Position numbers and translations under genes: made by a program. Under the pieces are notes generated by a model. The model had not been told where the DNA came from, ran no database searches, and worked only from the letters and a program-made list of their open reading frames with translations. From positions 62,001 through 126,000 of the forward strand of contig NZ_PJRN01000004.1 in the NCBI RefSeq assembly GCF_002930105.1: a stretch of DNA of 64,000 nt. Reading direction: 5' to 3'. Shown one piece after another: positions 43,952-54,708 of the stretch; the first letter of the stretch is position 1, and every line of letters starts with the position of its first letter. This stretch comes from Billgrantia saliphila (GTDB lineage Bacteria; Pseudomonadota; Gammaproteobacteria; Pseudomonadales; Halomonadaceae).

Positions 43952-46516
43952 ATGGAGAGACTCGAGGAGTATCGCCGCAAGCGCGATTTCACGCGCACCC
44001 GGGAACCCGCCGGTGAGACAGACCGCGTCACGGGCTCGGGCGACCTTTACGTCATGCACAAGCATGCGGCGAGTCACGACCACTTCGACCTGCGCCTGGA
44101 GCAGGATGGCGTTCTCAGGAGTTGGGCGCTGCCCAAGGGACCGAGCCTGGAACCCGGCGAGAAACGCCTGGCCGTGGAGGTCGAGGACCACCCGCTCGAC
44201 TACGGCGATTTCGAGGGTGTGATTCCCGAGAAAGCCTACGGCGGCGGCACCGTGATGCTGTGGGACCGCGGCATTTGGCGAGTCAAGGGCCGCCCGAAGA
44301 AGGATCGCATCGATATCGAGCTCGACGGCGAGCGGCTCAAGGGCAGCTGGACCCTGGCCCGCATGAGCGGGAAGCGTCAGGACAAGCATGGCCGCAACTG
44401 GTTGATGATCAAGCGCCACGACGACAAGCCACGCATGGATGCCTCGCTCAGCGTCGATGATGACAGCAGCATCGCCAGCGGTCGCAGCATGGCGCAGATC
44501 GCCGAAGACCGCGACGCCACTTGGTCGTCGAACCATGGCGAGGCACCGGAAACGCCCTCCCCCGCCCTGCCCGATCCGTCGACACTCGACGGCGCCCGGC
44601 GCGCGAAGCTGCCGCGCGAGATGCAGCCGCAGCTCGCCACCCTGGCCCGCGACGTGCCGTCCAGAGGCGACTGGATTCACGAAATCAAACTCGACGGCTA
44701 CCGCCTGCTGGCCCGCGTCGAGCGGGGCCAGGTCCGGTTGATCACCCGCAACGGCAAGGACTGGACCGAGCGTTTTCCTCACCTGCGCAAGACGCTGGAG
44801 GCGCTGCCGGTGGAAACGGCCCTACTCGACGGCGAGGTGGTGGCGATGGGCCGGGACGGCATTACCCGCTTCGGCCAGCTGCAGGAAGCGCTCTCCAGCG
44901 GCCGCACCGCCCAACTCGTCTATCAGCTCTTTGACCTGCCCTACCTAGAGGGCCACGACCTCAGCGATGTGGCGCTGATCGAGCGCAAGCGCACCCTCGC
45001 GGCACTGCTCGGTGCCACCGGGACGAAGGACGCCACCCTCCGCTATTCCGACCATATCGAGACCCAGGGCAAGGCGTTCCATGAGCGCGCCTGCCACATG
45101 GGGCTCGAGGGCATCATCTGCAAGCGCGCCGACAGCCGTTACCAGCAGAAGCGCAGCCGCGACTGGCTCAAGGTCAAGTGCGTCAGCCACGAGGAATTCG
45201 TGGTCGGCGGCTATACCGATCCCGGCGGCTCGCGCAGCGGCTTCGGCTCCCTGCTCATGGGCGCCTACGGCGACGAAGGACTGGTCTATACCGGCCGTGT
45301 CGGCACCGGCTTCAACAACCGCCTGCTGGAACGCCTGAGCGAGACCCTGCAAACGCTCGAGATCGACCGCTCACCCTTCCACGGCAGTGTGCCGGACAGC
45401 CGTTCGGTGCACTGGGTGCGCCCCGATCTGGTGATCGAGGTGGAGTTCACCGAGCGCACCCGCGACGGACGCCTGCGCCACCCGGCCTTTCGCGGCCTGC
45501 GCGAGGACCGCAACCCTGAGGAGATACGCATGACCGCATCCAAGCAGATGGCCGCCGAAGGCGAAGGGGCAGCCGACGACAAGCCCACCCCTCGTCGCAA
45601 GGCCGGCGCAAGCCGCAAGGGCGAGACGTCGCTGCTCGGCGTGCGCCTGACCCACCCCGACCGGGTACTGTTTCCCGAGCAGGGGCTGACCAAGCTCGAC
45701 CTGGCGCGTTTCTACGAACAGATTCAAGAGTGGGTGCTGCCGCACCTGGCGAGGCGCCCGCTGTCGCTGGTGCGCTGCCCCCAGGGCCGCAACGACGAAT
45801 GCTTCTTCCAGAAGCATCCGCGCACCGCCATCCCGAACAGCGTGCCGCGCGTCAACGTGCCGGAAAAGAAAGGCAGCGCCGAATACGTCTACGTCGAGAC
45901 CGCCGCCGACCTGGTTAGCCTGGTCCAGGCCGGGGCATTGGAACTCCACCCGTGGGGTAGCCGCATCGACCATCTGGAGCAGCCCGACTATCTTGTGTTC
46001 GATCTCGACCCGGACGAAGGCATCGCCTGGCAGGAGATCCTGCGTGTCGCGGGGACCCTGCGCGAGCGTATCGAGTCGCTGGGGCTTACGCCGTTCCTGC
46101 GCACCACTGGCGGCAAGGGGCTGCATCTGGTGGTGCCGCTCGAACCCAGCGCCGACTGGGACCGGGCCAAGGCCTTCGCCCGCGCCGTCGCCGAACAGCA
46201 CGCCAAGGACGATCCCAAGCGATTGACCACCAACATGTCCAAGGCCAAACGCGAGGGGCGCATCTTCATCGACTACCTGCGCAACGGCCGGGGCGCGACG
46301 GCGGTGGCCTCCTACACGGTACGCGCCCGCGAGAACGCCCCTGTGGCGGTACCGATCCGCTGGGACGAGCTCAACGCGGCGCTGCGCGCCGACCGCTACA
46401 ATGTCGAGAATCTGCGCCGCCGACTCTCGGCTCTGCGCCAGGATCCCTGGGCCGATTTCGCCGCGGCCGCACGCCCCTTGGACGCCGACCTGCTCGGGTC
46501 TCTCAGCGTGAAATGA
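43952..46516 (+). CDS. ligD: Multifunctional DNA ligase D (NHEJ)
   Basis: 854 residues, the central enzyme of bacterial non-homologous end joining. Order is phosphoesterase (1 to ~165; HDHFDLRLEQDG and SWALPKGPS), ATP-dependent ligase (~210-525; nucleotidyl Lys K246 in EIKLDGYRLL, later GLEGIICKR and DWLKVK), and polymerase/primase (~565-854; LTHPDRVLFPEQG, metal pair in VFDLDPDEG, TTGGKGLHLVVPL). The PE-LIG-POL order is that of Pseudomonas LigD. GGACGGAGCCG precedes the ATG. First gene of a four-gene NHEJ operon with two ku genes. Confidence 0.96.
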   Translation: MERLEEYRRKRDFTRTREPAGETDRVTGSGDLYVMHKHAASHDHFDLRLEQDGVLRSWALPKGPSLEPGEKRLAVEVEDHPLDYGDFEGVIPEKAYGGGTVMLWDRGIWRVKGRPKKDRIDIELDGERLKGSWTLARMSGKRQDKHGRNWLMIKRHDDKPRMDASLSVDDDSSIASGRSMAQIAEDRDATWSSNHGEAPETPSPALPDPSTLDGARRAKLPREMQPQLATLARDVPSRGDWIHEIKLDGYRLLARVERGQVRLITRNGKDWTERFPHLRKTLEALPVETALLDGEVVAMGRDGITRFGQLQEALSSGRTAQLVYQLFDLPYLEGHDLSDVALIERKRTLAALLGATGTKDATLRYSDHIETQGKAFHERACHMGLEGIICKRADSRYQQKRSRDWLKVKCVSHEEFVVGGYTDPGGSRSGFGSLLMGAYGDEGLVYTGRVGTGFNNRLLERLSETLQTLEIDRSPFHGSVPDSRSVHWVRPDLVIEVEFTERTRDGRLRHPAFRGLREDRNPEEIRMTASKQMAAEGEGAADDKPTPRRKAGASRKGETSLLGVRLTHPDRVLFPEQGLTKLDLARFYEQIQEWVLPHLARRPLSLVRCPQGRNDECFFQKHPRTAIPNSVPRVNVPEKKGSAEYVYVETAADLVSLVQAGALELHPWGSRIDHLEQPDYLVFDLDPDEGIAWQEILRVAGTLRERIESLGLTPFLRTTGGKGLHLVVPLEPSADWDRAKAFARAVAEQHAKDDPKRLTTNMSKAKREGRIFIDYLRNGRGATAVASYTVRARENAPVAVPIRWDELNAALRADRYNVENLRRRLSALRQDPWADFAAAARPLDADLLGSLSVK

Positions 46517-46534
46517 TCGCAACCGGGAGGTGAC

Positions 46535-46720
46535 ATGAGCGATGCACCCTGGTGGCTGGAATCCGGCCCCGAAACCTGTCAGTTCTGCCTGTGCACGTTT
46601 CACTACGAGGCAGGCTATCACTGCATCTACTGCGACCGCCCCATCTGTCCCGCGTGCGTGGCGGAACGCTTCGAGGGTCGCGAGACGGTATGTCCCGAAT
46701 GCCACGAGGAGGATCGCTGA
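46535..46720 (+). CDS. Small Cys-rich zinc-finger-like protein in the NHEJ operon
   Basis: 61 residues with nine cysteines and two histidines in paired spacing (CQFCLC, HCIYC, CPAC, CPEC), consistent with two interleaved zinc sites as in treble-clef, B-box or RING-like folds. I do not recognise a named family. A strong ribosome site (GGGAGGTGAC) precedes the ATG, 18 bp after ligD, and the stop TGA overlaps the ATG of the first ku gene (TGATG). That coupling argues it is a real gene acting with Ku or LigD, for example in DNA-end binding or regulation; this is inference. Confidence 0.82.
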   Translation: MSDAPWWLESGPETCQFCLCTFHYEAGYHCIYCDRPICPACVAERFEGRETVCPECHEEDR

Positions 46721-47496
46721 TGGGCGCACGGGCAATGTGGAAGGGCGTGATCCGCTTCGGCGAAGTGTCGGTCCCCGTCAAGCTCTACTCGGCGGTGCAG
46801 GATCGCAGCGTGCACTTTCGCCTGCTGCACGCCAAGGATCGCTCCCCGGTCAAGCAGGCCATGGTCAACCCCGAGACCGACGAGATCGTCCCCTACGCCG
46901 ATACGCGTCGCGCCTATCGCACCGACGAGGGTAGCCTGGTGATGTTCGACAAGGAGGAGCTCGAGGCGCTTGAGCCCGACTCGGGCCGCGACATCGAGGT
47001 CATTCGCTTCATGCCGCCGCAGGCCATCGATCACCGATGGTACGACCGCCCCTACTACCTGGGTCCGGACGGCAGCGAATCGGACTATTTCGCCTTGGCC
47101 GAGGCGCTCGATCATAGCGGCCGCGAGGGTCTGGCACGCTGGGTTATGCGCAAGAAGTCCTATGTCGGCGCCCTGCGTCTGCATCGCGGCGTGCCCATGC
47201 TGATGTCGCTGCGCCACGAGGAACAGGTCGTCTCGGTGGACGCCCTGGAACCGCCCAAGGGCAAGCCGCTCGATGCCAAGGAACTCGACATGGCGCGTCA
47301 GCTAATCGGCATGCTGGAAGCGGAATTCGAGCCCGACGACTACCACGACGAGTACCGCGCCCGCGTGCTGGAACTGATCGAGGCCAAGCGCCAGGGCAAG
47401 AGCGTCAAGGTCACCCCCATCCGCCGCCGCGAGCCCTCCGACGATCTGTCCAAGGCGCTCGAGGCCAGCTTGAAGAAGGAGCGCAAGCGTGCCTAG
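46720..47496 (+). CDS. ku: Ku protein, first paralogue (short form)
   Basis: 258-residue bacterial Ku that forms a ring on DNA double-strand ends and recruits LigD. Begins MWKGVIRFGEVSVPVKLYSAV, the Ku core signature, and contains the typical RFMPPQAIDHRWYDRPYYLGPD segment. It ends shortly after the core with a small basic tail (KKERKRA). The ATG overlaps the stop of the zinc-finger gene, and the end overlaps the second ku by 8 bp. Confidence 0.94.
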   Translation: MGARAMWKGVIRFGEVSVPVKLYSAVQDRSVHFRLLHAKDRSPVKQAMVNPETDEIVPYADTRRAYRTDEGSLVMFDKEELEALEPDSGRDIEVIRFMPPQAIDHRWYDRPYYLGPDGSESDYFALAEALDHSGREGLARWVMRKKSYVGALRLHRGVPMLMSLRHEEQVVSVDALEPPKGKPLDAKELDMARQLIGMLEAEFEPDDYHDEYRARVLELIEAKRQGKSVKVTPIRRREPSDDLSKALEASLKKERKRA

Positions 47497-48643
47497 CCAA
47501 CGCTCAAGCAAGCGCAAGCCGAAGGACGAGGCGTCGGAGAACGAAGAGAAGAAGAAGCGCTTCCATGCCAGCGGCCCCCGGCCCATGTGGTCGGGTACCA
47601 TCACCTTCGGGCTGGTCAGCCTGCCGGTGAACCTCTACCCCGCCAACCGCGCCAAGCCGGTGTCGATGCGCATGGTCGATCGTGACGGGACGCCGCTCGC
47701 ACGCCGCTATTTCTGCGAGAAGGAGGGACGTACGCTCGACCATGACGAGCTGATTCGAGGCTACGAGGTCGAAAAGGATGAATTCGTCGTGGTCGAGGAT
47801 CGCGAGCTCGAATCGCTGGCCCCCGAGAAATCCCAGGAGATCGATCTCAAACGCTTCGTCGGCCTCGACGAAATCGACCCAATGTACTTCGAGCGCGCCT
47901 ACTTCATGACGCCCGACAAGGGCGTCACCAAGGCCTACCGCCTCCTGGCCAGCAGCATGGAGGCCTCCGAGCGCGCCGGCGTCGCCACCTTCGTCATGCG
48001 CGGCAAGGAGTATCTGGTGGCGATCATCGCCGATAAAGGCATCCTGCGTGCCGAGACGCTGCGCTTCGCCGACGAGATCCGCTCGCCGGCGGACATCGAT
48101 CTACCCGAAGAGCACGCTCCCGAAAAGCGGCGCGTGAAGGCCATGGAGAAGGCCATCGCCGCGCTCAGCCACGAGATGCTCGAACGCGAGGCGCTGCAGG
48201 ACCTGCAGAGTCAGCGAATCGTCGAGCGCGCCGAGGAGAAGCTGGCCAAGGGAGAGGACGTGGTGGCGCTCGAGGAGGTGTCGTCCGAGCCCGATGTCGA
48301 ACCGGAACAGGGCGGCGAAGTGATCGACCTGATGCAGGTGCTCAAGCAGAGCCTCACCGAGGGGCGCCCGCCCGAACAGGAAAGCCGAAACGTAAAAGCC
48401 TCGCGAAAGTCCGCCGACAAGCGAGACAGCCCCGACACCGACAGCAAGGCGAAAGCCAAGCGCAGTACGGGCAAGAAGGCGAGCGGCGACGGCAAGGCGC
48501 CGCCGCGCAGGAAGCGCCGCCCCGCCGAATTGGAGCGGCTCTCGCGCGACGAACTCTACGAGCGGGCGCAAAAGCTCGATGTCCCCGGCCGCAGCCGCAT
48601 GAGCAAGGCCGAACTGGTCGAGGCGATCGCCAACGCGGGTTGA
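47489..48643 (+). CDS. ku: Ku protein, second paralogue with long basic tail
   Basis: 384 residues. A charged N-terminal extension (1-30) is followed by the Ku core (MWSGTITFGLVSLPVNLYPA; DPMYFERAYFMTP; ERAGVATFVMRGKEYL) and an extended Lys/Arg-rich tail (from ~285) ending in a SAP/Rho-N-like DNA-binding motif (LERLSRDELYERAQKLDV). GTG start overlaps the first ku by 8 bp. The two Ku proteins differ clearly from each other, so they may form a heterodimer or serve different conditions. Confidence 0.94.
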   Translation: MPSQRSSKRKPKDEASENEEKKKRFHASGPRPMWSGTITFGLVSLPVNLYPANRAKPVSMRMVDRDGTPLARRYFCEKEGRTLDHDELIRGYEVEKDEFVVVEDRELESLAPEKSQEIDLKRFVGLDEIDPMYFERAYFMTPDKGVTKAYRLLASSMEASERAGVATFVMRGKEYLVAIIADKGILRAETLRFADEIRSPADIDLPEEHAPEKRRVKAMEKAIAALSHEMLEREALQDLQSQRIVERAEEKLAKGEDVVALEEVSSEPDVEPEQGGEVIDLMQVLKQSLTEGRPPEQESRNVKASRKSADKRDSPDTDSKAKAKRSTGKKASGDGKAPPRRKRRPAELERLSRDELYERAQKLDVPGRSRMSKAELVEAIANAG

Positions 48644-48644
48644 A

Positions 48645-48672
48645 ACGAAAAAGCCGGCCCCGAAGGCCGGCT
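48645..48672. terminator. Terminator between ku and acs
   Basis: 8-bp stem AGCCGGCC/GGCCGGCT. On the minus strand it is followed by TTTTTCGTTT, so it is a good terminator for acs; the plus strand tail is poor. Confidence 0.8.
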
Positions 48673-48699
48673 AGAGTCTCGTTAGGCGTCGCGCTTGGC

Positions 48700-50649
<1,950 letters not shown>

Positions 50650-50766
50650 TGAATAGCCTCTTCCAGGAGATGCACCCTCTCGGTGGATGTTACCGGCTGC
50701 TTGTTCTTGGTTGCGCCGGCACCAAATCTGCCTTCCAGCATATACCGCCTGGACACGCCTTCCTCT

Positions 50767-50854
50767 TAGACATTGGTATCACGATTTTTCCTTTAAATAT
50801 CAGCCAGTTGTAATGATTTTTCAGCGTCAACAAAAGGCTGATAGACCAAGGTCT
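50767..50854. promoter_or_regulatory. Two TAGAC-N4-GT boxes upstream of acs
   Basis: TAGAC-ATTG-GTATC at 50767-50780 and TAGAC-CAAG-GTCTG at 50842-50855. The first lies in the acs-sprT gap, the second inside the 3' end of the sprT-like gene. Both match the boxes in the actP promoter region. The second could be a chance coding match. Confidence 0.5.
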
Positions 50855-51368
50855 GAGCGCACGACAGACAGCGATAGCGACGTCCCTTGCGAGCGAGCGC
50901 ATGGCGCCGAGCGGTGAAGTAGTGATCCTGGCAGCCGCAATGGTAGCGATACGGCATGGGGCTGGCCCGACGCGTGTCGAAGGCGTGGGTGACCCGCGGC
51001 GGCAGGCCGAACAGACGCTCCATCACGGTACGCCATTCACGACCATGGGGCCGCGCGCGGTGGCCGTCACGCAGATGCCTCACCAGCCAGTGGGCCATCT
51101 CGTGGGGCACCACCTCGACCAGATAGGCGTGGCGATTCTCGCGATACAGCACCGGATTGAAGCGCAGCCCGCCGCGGCCATAGTGAGCCTGGCCGGCGCA
51201 CTTGCCGCGCAGGTCGCACCAGACCTTGGGCCTGGGCAGATCGGGATGGTACTGGCGGCACAGCTGCCAGGCGGCCTCCACGCGGTCGAGCAGGGCGCGT
51301 TGCAGCGCCGCGTCGTCGAGGCTTGCCAGCCAGTCGCGAGAGAGTTCGGGAAGCGCGGGTTGTTTCAT
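50793..51368 (-). CDS. SprT-like zinc metalloprotease
   Basis: 191 residues. The catalytic zinc motif HEMAHWLVRH lies near residue 90 and a C-terminal zinc ribbon (YHCGCQDH, YRCLSC) follows, which is the SprT/Spartan layout. Bacterial SprT function is not well defined; eukaryotic Spartan removes DNA-protein crosslinks. No strong ribosome site before the ATG. Divergent from the UPF0149 gene and upstream of acs on the same strand. Confidence 0.9.
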   Translation of the reverse strand: MKQPALPELSRDWLASLDDAALQRALLDRVEAAWQLCRQYHPDLPRPKVWCDLRGKCAGQAHYGRGGLRFNPVLYRENRHAYLVEVVPHEMAHWLVRHLRDGHRARPHGREWRTVMERLFGLPPRVTHAFDTRRASPMPYRYHCGCQDHYFTARRHALARKGRRYRCLSCAQTLVYQPFVDAEKSLQLADI

Positions 51369-51449
51369 GGGGTGCTAGAATGACGCCCCGCCACGGTGGC
51401 GTCCAGCCCTGCTGATGCTATCCGTTCACCTTGCCATGCGAGAGGCCCG

Positions 51450-52094
51450 ATGTCCGACACGCCCCTGCCCCAGCCCCTGCTCGAGGACGAAGAGCTCGAA
51501 CGCCTCGACGAATTTCTCGATTCCGAATGCGTCGACCCCGACGCACTGGACCTGATTTCGGCCCACGGCTTTCTCGTCGCCCTGGCCGTGGCTCCGCGCG
51601 AGCTCGAGGCCGCCACCTGGGTAGCCGAGCTGTTCCATGGCGAACCGGAATTCGCCGACGACACCGAGCGCAGCGAGATCCTGGCGCTGCTGGAAAAACT
51701 GCGGCGCAATGCCATCGATACGCTGGAGCAGGGCGGGTTGCCGGAACTGCCCTTCGAGCTGACGCTGGACGGCCTGCCAGCGGAGGAAACTCCCATCGGC
51801 GATTGGTGTGCCGGCTTCATGGAAGGCGTTTTCCTCGACGAGGCCGCCTGGTTCGAGCAGGACGAGGAAAACGTCGCCACTCTGCTGCTGCCGTTCATGG
51901 CGCTTTCCGGCCTGTTCGACGACGAGCCGGACATGGCCGAACTGGCCGCGGACACCGCCCGCATGGAGTCGCTGGTCAGCCAGCTGCCCGAGCTGGTGCT
52001 CGACCTCTACCTGCACTACCGCGTGCCACCGGAAACGCCCAAGCCCATGCCGCGCAAGAAGCAGCCCGCGAGGCGAGGCAAAGGCAAGAACTGA
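51450..52094 (+). CDS. UPF0149 (YecA/YgfB-like) family protein
   Basis: 214-residue acidic cytoplasmic protein. The pattern of DALDLISAHGFLVALAVAPREL, then GDWCAGFMEGV and LLPFMALSG matches the UPF0149 family. The C-terminal tail (PKPMPRKKQPARRGKGKN) is strongly basic and could bind nucleic acid. Function unknown. Start at ATG 51450 because the preceding 18 codons of open frame show no homology. Confidence 0.85.
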   Translation: MSDTPLPQPLLEDEELERLDEFLDSECVDPDALDLISAHGFLVALAVAPRELEAATWVAELFHGEPEFADDTERSEILALLEKLRRNAIDTLEQGGLPELPFELTLDGLPAEETPIGDWCAGFMEGVFLDEAAWFEQDEENVATLLLPFMALSGLFDDEPDMAELAADTARMESLVSQLPELVLDLYLHYRVPPETPKPMPRKKQPARRGKGKN

Positions 52095-52432
52095 CTTCGA
52101 AGCCTCTCAACCCAATTGCGTCTTGATTCCGACGTAAGACATATACGTTTCTTGCTGTAGGAAATTGACGTTATTCCCGCTTGGGGATTGTGTCCTCTCA
52201 CACCTGTCGATACGCTCGTGCGCTTTCAGCAGGGGCGTCGGTATGGCGAGTCATCATCCCGAGATGAGTGAGAAAAGCCAGGGCAAGAACGTGTACTCAC
52301 GCTCGCTTGGCTAGGCAGTCAATGGCATGGCCCATTTCCCCCATCGCCACAGGATCCCCATTGCTTAGCCCCCGCTCGGAAGGCGCCAAGCGTCCTGTTC
52401 GGGTAACAGCATGCCATAGGAAATAAAAGACC
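52095..52432. other. Intergenic region upstream of the phospholipid module
   Basis: About 340 bp with no gene-like frame. A possible promoter TTGACG with a weak -10 is at about 52166-52195. The region should drive the ynbA-like/plsC-like/cdsA-like operon. Confidence 0.4.
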
Positions 52433-53056
52433 TTGGTTTCCATCTATCGTCTCAAGCCACGCTTCCAGCGCCTTCTGCGCCCTGCCGTTCGCTGCCTGTT
52501 CGAACACGGCATCACGGCCAACCAGGTCACCCTAAGTGCCTGCCTGGCTTCGCTGTCGATAGCAGCCGTGGTGGCCATCTTTGCCGATCAACGCTGGCTG
52601 TTCGCCCTGATTCCGCTCTGGATGTTGCTGCGCATGGCACTCAATGCCGTCGATGGCATGCTCGCTCGCGAGTTCGGACAAAAGAGTCGGCTGGGCGCCT
52701 ACCTGAACGAACTGACCGATGTCGTCGCCGACAGCGCTCTTTATCTGCCGTTCGCCCTGCTTCCCGGGGTAAACCCGCTCTGGGTGGGGCTGGTGATATT
52801 GCTCGCCATGATCAGCGAATATGCTGGAGCACTCGGTCCGATGATAGGCGCTTCGCGCCGATACGACGGTCCGATGGGCAAGAGCGATCGCGCACTGGGC
52901 TTTGGTGTACTGGGTGCAGGCGTCGCCAGCGGCTGGCTGCCGCTGGGCTGGATCGACTGGTCGTTGATGCTGATTGCCGTGCTGCTGTTGGCCACGCTGT
53001 ATAACCGTATAAGACAGGGATTGGCGGAAGTCGCAGGGCAACCGGTCAACGAATAG
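52433..53056 (+). CDS. YnbA-like CDP-alcohol phosphatidyltransferase
   Basis: 207-residue membrane enzyme of the CDP-alcohol transferase family with about six helices. It resembles E. coli YnbA along its length (IYRLKPRFQRLLRP, HGITANQVTL). The active-site motif reads N-x2-DG-x2-AR-x8-G-x3-N-x3-D: the first and third of the four usual Asp are Asn, which changes the metal site; E. coli YnbA appears to share this. TTG start with AGGAAATAAAAGACC in front; there is no ATG near. First of three lipid genes on this strand. The lipid product is unknown. Confidence 0.82.
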   Translation: MVSIYRLKPRFQRLLRPAVRCLFEHGITANQVTLSACLASLSIAAVVAIFADQRWLFALIPLWMLLRMALNAVDGMLAREFGQKSRLGAYLNELTDVVADSALYLPFALLPGVNPLWVGLVILLAMISEYAGALGPMIGASRRYDGPMGKSDRALGFGVLGAGVASGWLPLGWIDWSLMLIAVLLLATLYNRIRQGLAEVAGQPVNE

Positions 53057-53108
53057 CCATCCTGTGCACGACGCATTTCACTTCACTGTTCACTTCGGAA
53101 GAGTCTGC

Positions 53109-53738
53109 ATGCTCGATACCGTTGTCGCCTATAGCGTCATCGCTAGTGCCCGTGCCATCACCGGCATGCGTAGCCTGTGGTTAGGCACCACGCCGAAGGC
53201 GAAACAGCGCATTTACTATGCCAACCATGCCAGCCACGGCGACTTCGTCCTGATTTGGGCTTCACTGCCATCAGCGCTGCGCCAACGGACCCGCCCAGTC
53301 GCCGGTGCCGATTACTGGGCCAAGGGGACGTTGCGCCGCTTCCTCATCGGCAAGGTGTTCCGGGGCGTATTGATCGATCGCCAGCGCACCGCCAGCGATC
53401 ACAATCCGTTGGAGCCGATGCTCGAAGCCCTGGCCGCGGGTGACTCATTGATTCTGTTTCCGGAAGGCACGCGTAATCTCGATGACGAGGTGAAGCTCCT
53501 CCCCTTCAAGAACGGCATCTTTCATCTGGCCAAGGCCTGTCCACAGGTCGAACTGGTACCGGTGTGGATCGACAATCTCAAGCGGGTGATGCCCAAGGGT
53601 CAATTATTGCCGCTGCCGTTATTGTGCACTGTTAGCTTTGGTGCACCGCTGATGGCCGAACAGGACGAGAGCAAGGAGTCCTTCCTCGCACGTGCCGTAG
53701 AGGCACTGCAGGAACTAGCGCCGGCGGAGGAAGCCTGA
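53109..53738 (+). CDS. PlsC-like 1-acyl-glycerol-phosphate acyltransferase
   Basis: 209 residues with the acyltransferase motifs NHASHGDFV (HX4D) and FPEGTRN, and a hydrophobic N terminus. It would transfer an acyl chain to a lysophospholipid or related acceptor. Start at ATG 53109 with GGAAGAG; an ATG 15 codons upstream is possible. Placed between the YnbA-like and CdsA-like genes, so it probably acts on the same lipid intermediate. Confidence 0.88.
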   Translation: MLDTVVAYSVIASARAITGMRSLWLGTTPKAKQRIYYANHASHGDFVLIWASLPSALRQRTRPVAGADYWAKGTLRRFLIGKVFRGVLIDRQRTASDHNPLEPMLEALAAGDSLILFPEGTRNLDDEVKLLPFKNGIFHLAKACPQVELVPVWIDNLKRVMPKGQLLPLPLLCTVSFGAPLMAEQDESKESFLARAVEALQELAPAEEA

Positions 53739-53739
53739 C

Positions 53740-54675
53740 ATGGATCGCCATACCCTTTTGCTCTTCGCTGGTATCGGGAGCCTTCTGGTGCTGGCTTCCC
53801 TGGTGGGCTTCGTGCTGAAGTGGCGCGCAGGTGCGGGTTCCTCCCCGGTCATTGACAACCTCAACGCACGGATCAAGGCATGGTGGTTGATGGTGGCCGT
53901 GATCGGATTCGCGTTCCTGCTGGGCCAAACGGCCGTCATCCTGCTGTTCTATGGGGTGTCATTCTTTGCCCTGCGTGAGTTCATTACCTTGGCCCCAACC
54001 CGGCGCAGCGATTATCCCGCACTGGTGGCAGCCTTCTACTTCGTCTTGCCGATACAATACCTGCTGATCGCCATCGACTGGTACGGCATGTTCTCGATCT
54101 TCGTTCCCGTCTATGTTTTCCTTCTTCTGCCAATCCTGGCCTCTCTGGGGGGCGACAGCGCGCGCTTTCTCGAGCGCGCGTCCACGGTCCAATGGGGATT
54201 GATGCTGGCCGTATTCTGCATTTCCTTCGTGCCCGCGCTGCTGACCCTCGACATACCCGGTTTCGAAGGTCGGCACCTCCTCCTTATCGCCTACCTGGTG
54301 ATCGTCGTACAACTTTCCGACGTGCTGCAGTACGTCTGCGGCAAACTGTTCGGCAAGCGCAAGATCGCGCCGAACCTTTCGCCGTCGAAAACCGTCGAGG
54401 GTTTCGTTGGCGGCATTGCCCTGGCTTCTCTGGCCGGTGCATCGCTCTGGTGGATCACTCCGTTCAATCCGTGGCAAGCCGGGCTGGTCGCGCTATTGAT
54501 CAATTTGCTCGGATTCTTCGGTGGGCTTGTAATGTCGGCGATCAAACGTGACCGGGGAGTGAAGGACTGGGGGCACATGATCGAAGGCCATGGCGGCATG
54601 CTCGACCGCTTGGATTCGGTATGCTTTTCAGCACCGATCTTCTTCCATGTGGTGCGCTATTGGTGGGTGCCCTAG
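53740..54675 (+). CDS. CdsA-like phosphatidate cytidylyltransferase (YnbB-like)
   Basis: 311 residues, about eight helices. The C-terminal family signature is present: SPSKTVEGFVGG, then KRDRGVKDWGHMIEGHGGMLDRLDS with the catalytic acidic residues. Activates phosphatidic acid to CDP-diacylglycerol, the substrate for a CDP-alcohol transferase such as the gene two places upstream. Starts 1 bp after the plsC-like stop. It is distinct from the housekeeping cdsA, which is not in this window. Confidence 0.9.
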   Translation: MDRHTLLLFAGIGSLLVLASLVGFVLKWRAGAGSSPVIDNLNARIKAWWLMVAVIGFAFLLGQTAVILLFYGVSFFALREFITLAPTRRSDYPALVAAFYFVLPIQYLLIAIDWYGMFSIFVPVYVFLLLPILASLGGDSARFLERASTVQWGLMLAVFCISFVPALLTLDIPGFEGRHLLLIAYLVIVVQLSDVLQYVCGKLFGKRKIAPNLSPSKTVEGFVGGIALASLAGASLWWITPFNPWQAGLVALLINLLGFFGGLVMSAIKRDRGVKDWGHMIEGHGGMLDRLDSVCFSAPIFFHVVRYWWVP

Positions 54676-54708
54676 GTGACACAGTAAGCGAGCCCGAGGC
54701 CGTCAGCA

